Source of the DNA: a virus
Length of the DNA: 64,000 nt
Virus record (IMG/VR): IMGVR_UViG_3300027963_000041
Location: 62,001 to 126,000 of that record
Strand: one strand, 5' to 3'
In this document: positions 60,625 through 64,000 of the stretch, in pieces
Position numbering within the stretch: the stretch's first letter is position 1
How the letters are laid out: each line of letters begins with the position of its first letter
Notes under the pieces: model-generated
The model's database searches: none
Seen by the model: the letters and a program-made list of their open reading frames with translations, nothing else
Told to the model about the DNA's origin: nothing
Translations under genes and position numbers: made by a program

Positions 60625-61581
60625 ATGTTATTTGCGATCCTTACTTTACTGTGCGCGTTAAGCGTATCAGCAATTGCCGCTTACTATTCTGTTATAGGAC
60701 TTATAGCGATCTTCTCTGCCGCACCAATTCCAATTGCAGTTATGGGCGGCACACTTGAAGCGGCTAAACTTGTTGTTGCATCGTGGGTATATAAGAATTG
60801 GAATGTTGCACCCAAACTGTTGAAGTATTATTTTGTATGTGCTATAATTGTATTAATGTTCATTACGTCATTGGGCATCTTTGGTTTTCTATCAAAGGCG
60901 CATAGCGATCAAAGTCTTGCCACAGGTGATGCAATATCAAAGTTAGAAATTATTGATGATAAGATTCGTGTAGCAAAGGATACGATTGATGCAAACCGTA
61001 AGGTACTTAAACAATTGGACGAAAGTGTGGACCAAATTATGGCACGAAGCACTTCAGAAGAAGGTGCCAGAAGGGCGAATGCTTTGCGTGTTTCTCAGAA
61101 AGCAGAGAGGAACCGTATCGCTAACGAAAACGAAGCCCAACAAAAAATTGTTGCTAAACTCAATGAAGATAGACAGCCATTCGCTACGGAAGTACGAAAG
61201 GTTGAATCTGAGGTAGGACCACTCAAGTACATTGCCGCAATGATATATAATGAGCAAGTCACACAGACTATGCTTGAGCAGGCAGTACGATGGGTAATTA
61301 TTTTAATCGTTTTAGTTTTTGATCCACTTGCAGTTTTGCTTGTCATCGCAGGTAACTTCTCATTAAAACAAGCGCGAGAAGAAAAAGAAAATCTAGAACC
61401 TATTTTACCATTCGTTGCAGACGTAGGCGAAAAACCTACAAAAGAAGAATTAGAAGAGACAGAGTACGAAGTAAAAGAAAAAATTGATGTAACATCTTTT
61501 GATCCTGTGCCAATGAATAAAGATGAAATAGAAAAAGTTTCTGAGGTTCGCCGTACACAAAAATATCCACTAGATAAGTAA
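60625..61581 (+). CDS. Membrane protein with cytoplasmic or periplasmic coiled coil
   Basis: A 318-residue protein with two to three hydrophobic segments in the first 95 residues (about 1-22, 24-45 and 66-90) and one more near 215-243 (WVIILIVLVFDPLAVLLVIAG, core IILIVLVFDPLAVLLVI). Between them lies a 110-residue charged coiled coil. The C-terminal 75 residues are acidic. Similar proteins with TM segments flanking a coiled coil occur in T4-like cyanophages with no known role. It could act in lysis control, superinfection exclusion or membrane remodelling; none is shown. Confidence 0.65.
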   Translation: MLFAILTLLCALSVSAIAAYYSVIGLIAIFSAAPIPIAVMGGTLEAAKLVVASWVYKNWNVAPKLLKYYFVCAIIVLMFITSLGIFGFLSKAHSDQSLATGDAISKLEIIDDKIRVAKDTIDANRKVLKQLDESVDQIMARSTSEEGARRANALRVSQKAERNRIANENEAQQKIVAKLNEDRQPFATEVRKVESEVGPLKYIAAMIYNEQVTQTMLEQAVRWVIILIVLVFDPLAVLLVIAGNFSLKQAREEKENLEPILPFVADVGEKPTKEELEETEYEVKEKIDVTSFDPVPMNKDEIEKVSEVRRTQKYPLDK

Positions 61582-61585
61582 TATT

Positions 61586-62086
61586 ATGAAAATTGGTTTT
61601 AATTGTTCGTCATTTGATTTATTCCATGCTGGTCATGTGACAATGCTAAAGATGGAAAAAAAGTTGTGTGACTATTTGATTGTTGCACTACAGGTCGACC
61701 CTACTGTGGATAGACCTAGCACAAAAAACAAGCCTGTACAATCGGTATATGAAAGATATGTTCAATTGCAGGCATGTAAGTATGTGGATGAAATTCTTGT
61801 GTATCATACCGAAGAAGACTTAGCCAATCTGATTATGACACAGACAATGCACATAAGGTTTCTCGGTGAAGAATATAAAAATAAAGACTTTACTGGTAAA
61901 CAATATTGCATTGAAAACGGAATTGAGTTATACTATCATGTGAGGAATCATAGTTATAGTACATCGGAACTTCGTCAACGTACATATGAGTTAGAATTGC
62001 AGAAGAAAAGCGAACCTGCTATCGTTGAATATGAACAGCATTCGCCAAAGTTATTAAACAAATATTATGAAGGAAAAACACAATGA
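61586..62086 (+). CDS. Glycerol-3-phosphate cytidylyltransferase-like protein
   Basis: A 166-residue cytidylyltransferase-fold protein. The catalytic signature is [16 protein letters not shown] (H-x-G-H), with [20 protein letters not shown] for the second helix and a C-terminal [12 protein letters not shown] matching the S-T-S/T-x-L/I motif. It resembles TagD-type enzymes that make CDP-glycerol and also phage homologues in cyanophages. It is a different branch from the HldE-like enzyme at 42480. The natural substrate is unknown. It overlaps uvsX in an ATGA. Confidence 0.8.
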   Translation: MKIGFNCSSFDLFHAGHVTMLKMEKKLCDYLIVALQVDPTVDRPSTKNKPVQSVYERYVQLQACKYVDEILVYHTEEDLANLIMTQTMHIRFLGEEYKNKDFTGKQYCIENGIELYYHVRNHSYSTSELRQRTYELELQKKSEPAIVEYEQHSPKLLNKYYEGKTQ

Positions 62087-63147
62087 GTAATTTTTTTACA
62101 GATTTAGTTAGTCAATTGAAAGATGAAGACACAAAAATTTTATCTGACGGTGGTGCATCTGCTGAGTATAGTGGATGTATTGATACTGGTTCATATGCAT
62201 TGAATGCTGTTTTATCAGGTAGCATCTATGGCGGTGTACCTAACAATAAAGTAACTGCATTTGCTGGTGAATCGTCAACAGGCAAAACATTCTTTGTGCT
62301 TGGCATTGTCAAACAATTCCTTGACGCAAATCCTGAAGGCGGTGTTATCTACTTTGATACAGAAGCCGCAGTCACAAAACAAATGATGGAATCCCGTGGT
62401 GTTGATACTAAGCGGGTTGTTATCTCTGAGCCAGATACAATTCAAAAGTTTCGTCATACTGCATTGCAAATCATTGAGAAGTATCAAGCGCAACCAGAAG
62501 CGAAGCGCAAGCCAATGATTATGGTTCTTGATTCTCTTGGTCAGTTATCTTCAACTAAAGAAATGGAAGATACTGCTGAAGGTAAAGAAACTAAAGACAT
62601 GACCAAGTCTGCTATTCTTAAAGCAACATTCCGTGTATTGAATTTGAAACTTGCTAAGATTGGTGTACCATTGCTTGTAACGAATCACGTTTATGATGTA
62701 GTTGGTGCATACATTCCAACAAAAGAAATGTCTGGTGGTTCTGGTTTGAAGTACACCGCATCCACAATCGTTTACTTGTCCAAGCGTAAAGATAAAGATG
62801 GTACTGCTGTTATTGGTAACATCGTTCGCGCTAAGTTGCACAAGTCGCGCCTAACAAAAGAAAACTCACAAGTTGAAGTAAAGATTACTTACAGCACAGG
62901 TTTGGATCGTTACTACGGGCTACTTGAAATTGCTGAGAAATATGATATAATTAAGAAAGTATCAACCCGATACGAACTGCCAGATGGCACAAAAGTATTC
63001 GGTAAGTCAATCAACGATGATCCTGAAAAATATTTCACAAAAGAAATTTTGGACGCAATTGATGAAGCGTGTAAAAAAGAATTTTTGTATGGGCAAGATG
63101 GTGTTGGCTTCTCCGATGAAGAAGAACTTGTAGAGGAAGAAGCATGA
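62083..63147 (+). CDS. uvsX: UvsX RecA-like recombinase
   Basis: A 354-residue recombinase; T4 UvsX has 391. Walker A is GESSTGKT (62-69), Walker [13 protein letters not shown], the L1/L2 region contains LLVTNHVYD and [13 protein letters not shown], typical of UvsX. The C terminus is strongly acidic, as in T4, where it regulates DNA binding. It catalyses strand exchange for recombination-dependent replication together with UvsY, gp46/47 and gp41. Start is in an ATGA. Confidence 0.94.
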   Translation: MSNFFTDLVSQLKDEDTKILSDGGASAEYSGCIDTGSYALNAVLSGSIYGGVPNNKVTAFAGESSTGKTFFVLGIVKQFLDANPEGGVIYFDTEAAVTKQMMESRGVDTKRVVISEPDTIQKFRHTALQIIEKYQAQPEAKRKPMIMVLDSLGQLSSTKEMEDTAEGKETKDMTKSAILKATFRVLNLKLAKIGVPLLVTNHVYDVVGAYIPTKEMSGGSGLKYTASTIVYLSKRKDKDGTAVIGNIVRAKLHKSRLTKENSQVEVKITYSTGLDRYYGLLEIAEKYDIIKKVSTRYELPDGTKVFGKSINDDPEKYFTKEILDAIDEACKKEFLYGQDGVGFSDEEELVEEEA

Positions 63148-63476
63148 AATATGATGTAGATTTTCGAGTAACAGACAGACTCTATACATACAAAGAAAAA
63201 CATGATTTAGCAAGCATTGAAATTCTGACTGGACCTTACAAAGAAGTAGAGTTTACATTCGGTTCAATTCATGTTAATGAAAAGATTGAAGATGGCGAAG
63301 CAACTATTTCTTTTGATTATACAGTACACAACGATGAAACTTTAGAAGGCAATGAAGAGTTTGAAGAAGTACTTGGTGAAGTGATGAATTCATTGCTTCA
63401 GCATTCTTTAGAAGAGGCTGAGAAACGATATGATGATGAGCGTAGAAAAGAAAATACTGAAACACCTACTGAATGA
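63144..63476 (+). CDS. Conserved small hypothetical protein between uvsX and gp41
   Basis: A 110-residue acidic protein starting [19 protein letters not shown] at an ATGA overlap. The first two-thirds look like a beta-rich domain (ITFSFDYTV-type strands), and the end is a charged helix ([20 protein letters not shown]). A small gene in this position is frequent in cyanophage relatives; function unknown. It overlaps the start of gp41 by about 40 bases. Confidence 0.65.
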   Translation: MKYDVDFRVTDRLYTYKEKHDLASIEILTGPYKEVEFTFGSIHVNEKIEDGEATISFDYTVHNDETLEGNEEFEEVLGEVMNSLLQHSLEEAEKRYDDERRKENTETPTE

Positions 63477-64000
63477 TGATGCGTACACTAGAAAGATTCT
63501 TCCGTTTCTTTCTGGTGATTACTTTTCAGATCATTCAGAAAAAGTTATTTACGAAGAAATTCATAAGTACATCACGAAGTATAACAACTTACCAACAGTT
63601 GAAGCACTTACAATTGAGGTTGATGGTCGTTCAAACTTATCTGGTGACCAACATAAGAAAGTCACAGGACTTTTAGATGAATTAAATTCCACAGAGTTTG
63701 ATACAAGAGATGGTGCGTGGCTTCTAGATGCAACAGAAAAATTCTGTCAAGAGAAAGCAATCTACAACGCAATCATGGAATCAATTCAGATTCTAGATGA
63801 AAGCGGTAACAGCAAAAAAGAAAAGGGTGCAATTCCTGACATTCTATCTGATGCACTTGCAATTTCATTTGATAATCATGTTGGGCATGACTTTATAGAT
63901 GACGCAGAAACTCGCTATGAGTTTTATCATACAGTTGAAAAGCGTATTCCGTTTGATCTAGACTATCTCAATCGAATCACTAAAGGCGGCTTGCCAGAAA
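63436..64000 (+). CDS. 41: gp41 replicative helicase, 3' truncated
   Basis: The frame starting [14 protein letters not shown] (two further in-frame ATG codons directly upstream at 63430 and 63433) stays open to the window end, giving about 188 residues. It matches the N-terminal part of T4 gp41: AIYNAIMESIQIL, then GAIPDILSDALAISFDNHVGHDFIDD (core GAIPDILSDALAISFDNHVG), then IPFDLDYLNRITKGGLP, which leads into the RecA-like ATPase domain beyond the edge. gp41 is the hexameric 5'-3' helicase that works with the gp61 primase. Walker motifs lie outside the window. Confidence 0.93.
   Translation, partial: MSVEKKILKHLLNDDAYTRKILPFLSGDYFSDHSEKVIYEEIHKYITKYNNLPTVEALTIEVDGRSNLSGDQHKKVTGLLDELNSTEFDTRDGAWLLDATEKFCQEKAIYNAIMESIQILDESGNSKKEKGAIPDILSDALAISFDNHVGHDFIDDAETRYEFYHTVEKRIPFDLDYLNRITKGGLPE

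Noticed and set aside
63473-63676. 67-codon frame at the right end
   Set aside because: It overlaps gp41 in another frame; the gp41 frame gives a clear match to T4 gp41 and remains open to the window edge.
1-64000. CRISPR arrays, insertion sequences, integrase or attachment sites
   Set aside because: No regularly spaced direct repeats with unique spacers, no transposase or integrase motifs and no terminal inverted repeats were seen; the genome looks strictly lytic.

Overview
The window is a contiguous piece of a T4-like myovirus genome (tailed phage with a contractile tail). It is AT-rich, almost fully coding, and nearly every gene lies on the + strand with ATGA-type start/stop overlaps. The gene order gp13-14-15-16-17-18-19-20-67/68-21-22-23, then uvsY-uvsW-55-47-46, then 45-44-62-regA-43-uvsX-41, is the shared core of the T4 superfamily as arranged in marine and freshwater (cyanophage/exoT-even type) members. 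No photosynthesis genes are visible. A phasin-like protein, a DUF3563-like protein, a Tat-type leader and heptose-type sugar enzymes point to a Gram-negative, probably proteobacterial host; this host call is inference only. Both ends of the window cut genes: the first structural gene lacks its start and gp41 lacks its end.

Layout. 1-12.0 kb: distal structural genes, with a DUF4815-type protein, a repeat-rich fibre, a tandem pair of near-identical Ig/kelch-like proteins, two paralogous small proteins and a degenerate oxygenase-like protein. 12.0-15.7 kb: a four-gene minus-strand island (two 2OG-Fe(II) oxygenases, an unknown protein, and a Cys-rich TIM-barrel-like/methyltransferase fusion) inserted between fibre genes and neck genes. 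15.7-33.2 kb: neck, terminase (with a thermonuclease gene between the subunits), sheath, two tail tubes, portal, a collagen-like fibre, prohead core, protease, scaffold and capsid. 33.2-45.8 kb: recombination and late-transcription genes (UvsY, UvsW, gp55, gp46/47), then auxiliary metabolism: deformylase, Asp/Asn hydroxylase, PLP-enzyme-like protein, cupin, sugar-phosphate nucleotidyltransferase, heptose-kinase-like PfkB protein, dCMP deaminase and DNA methyltransferase. 45.8-52.8 kb: a CobT-like VWA protein plus MoxR/CobS-like ATPase, glycosyltransferase, sliding clamp and a small Tat-leader protein. 52.8-64 kb: clamp loader, RegA, a Dps-like ferritin, phasin-like and Hsp20 proteins, a DNA polymerase split into two genes around an oxygenase gene, UvsX and the start of gp41.

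Regulation is legible. Late genes carry TATAAATA boxes, the class recognised in T4 by gp55, which is encoded here. Early/replication genes carry consensus-like sigma70 promoters with 16-17 bp spacers, and in four cases the stop codon of the upstream gene is embedded in the -35 TTGACA. Several strong hairpin terminators separate transcription units. Two leaders are unusual: the portal-gene leader has two mutually exclusive hairpins (terminator versus anti-terminator), and the leader of the phasin-like/Hsp20 unit can fold an H-type pseudoknot.

The most unusual feature is the split family-B DNA polymerase: the exonuclease/palm-A half and the motif-B/motif-C half are separate genes with a complete 2OG-Fe(II) oxygenase-like gene seated between them by start/stop overlaps.
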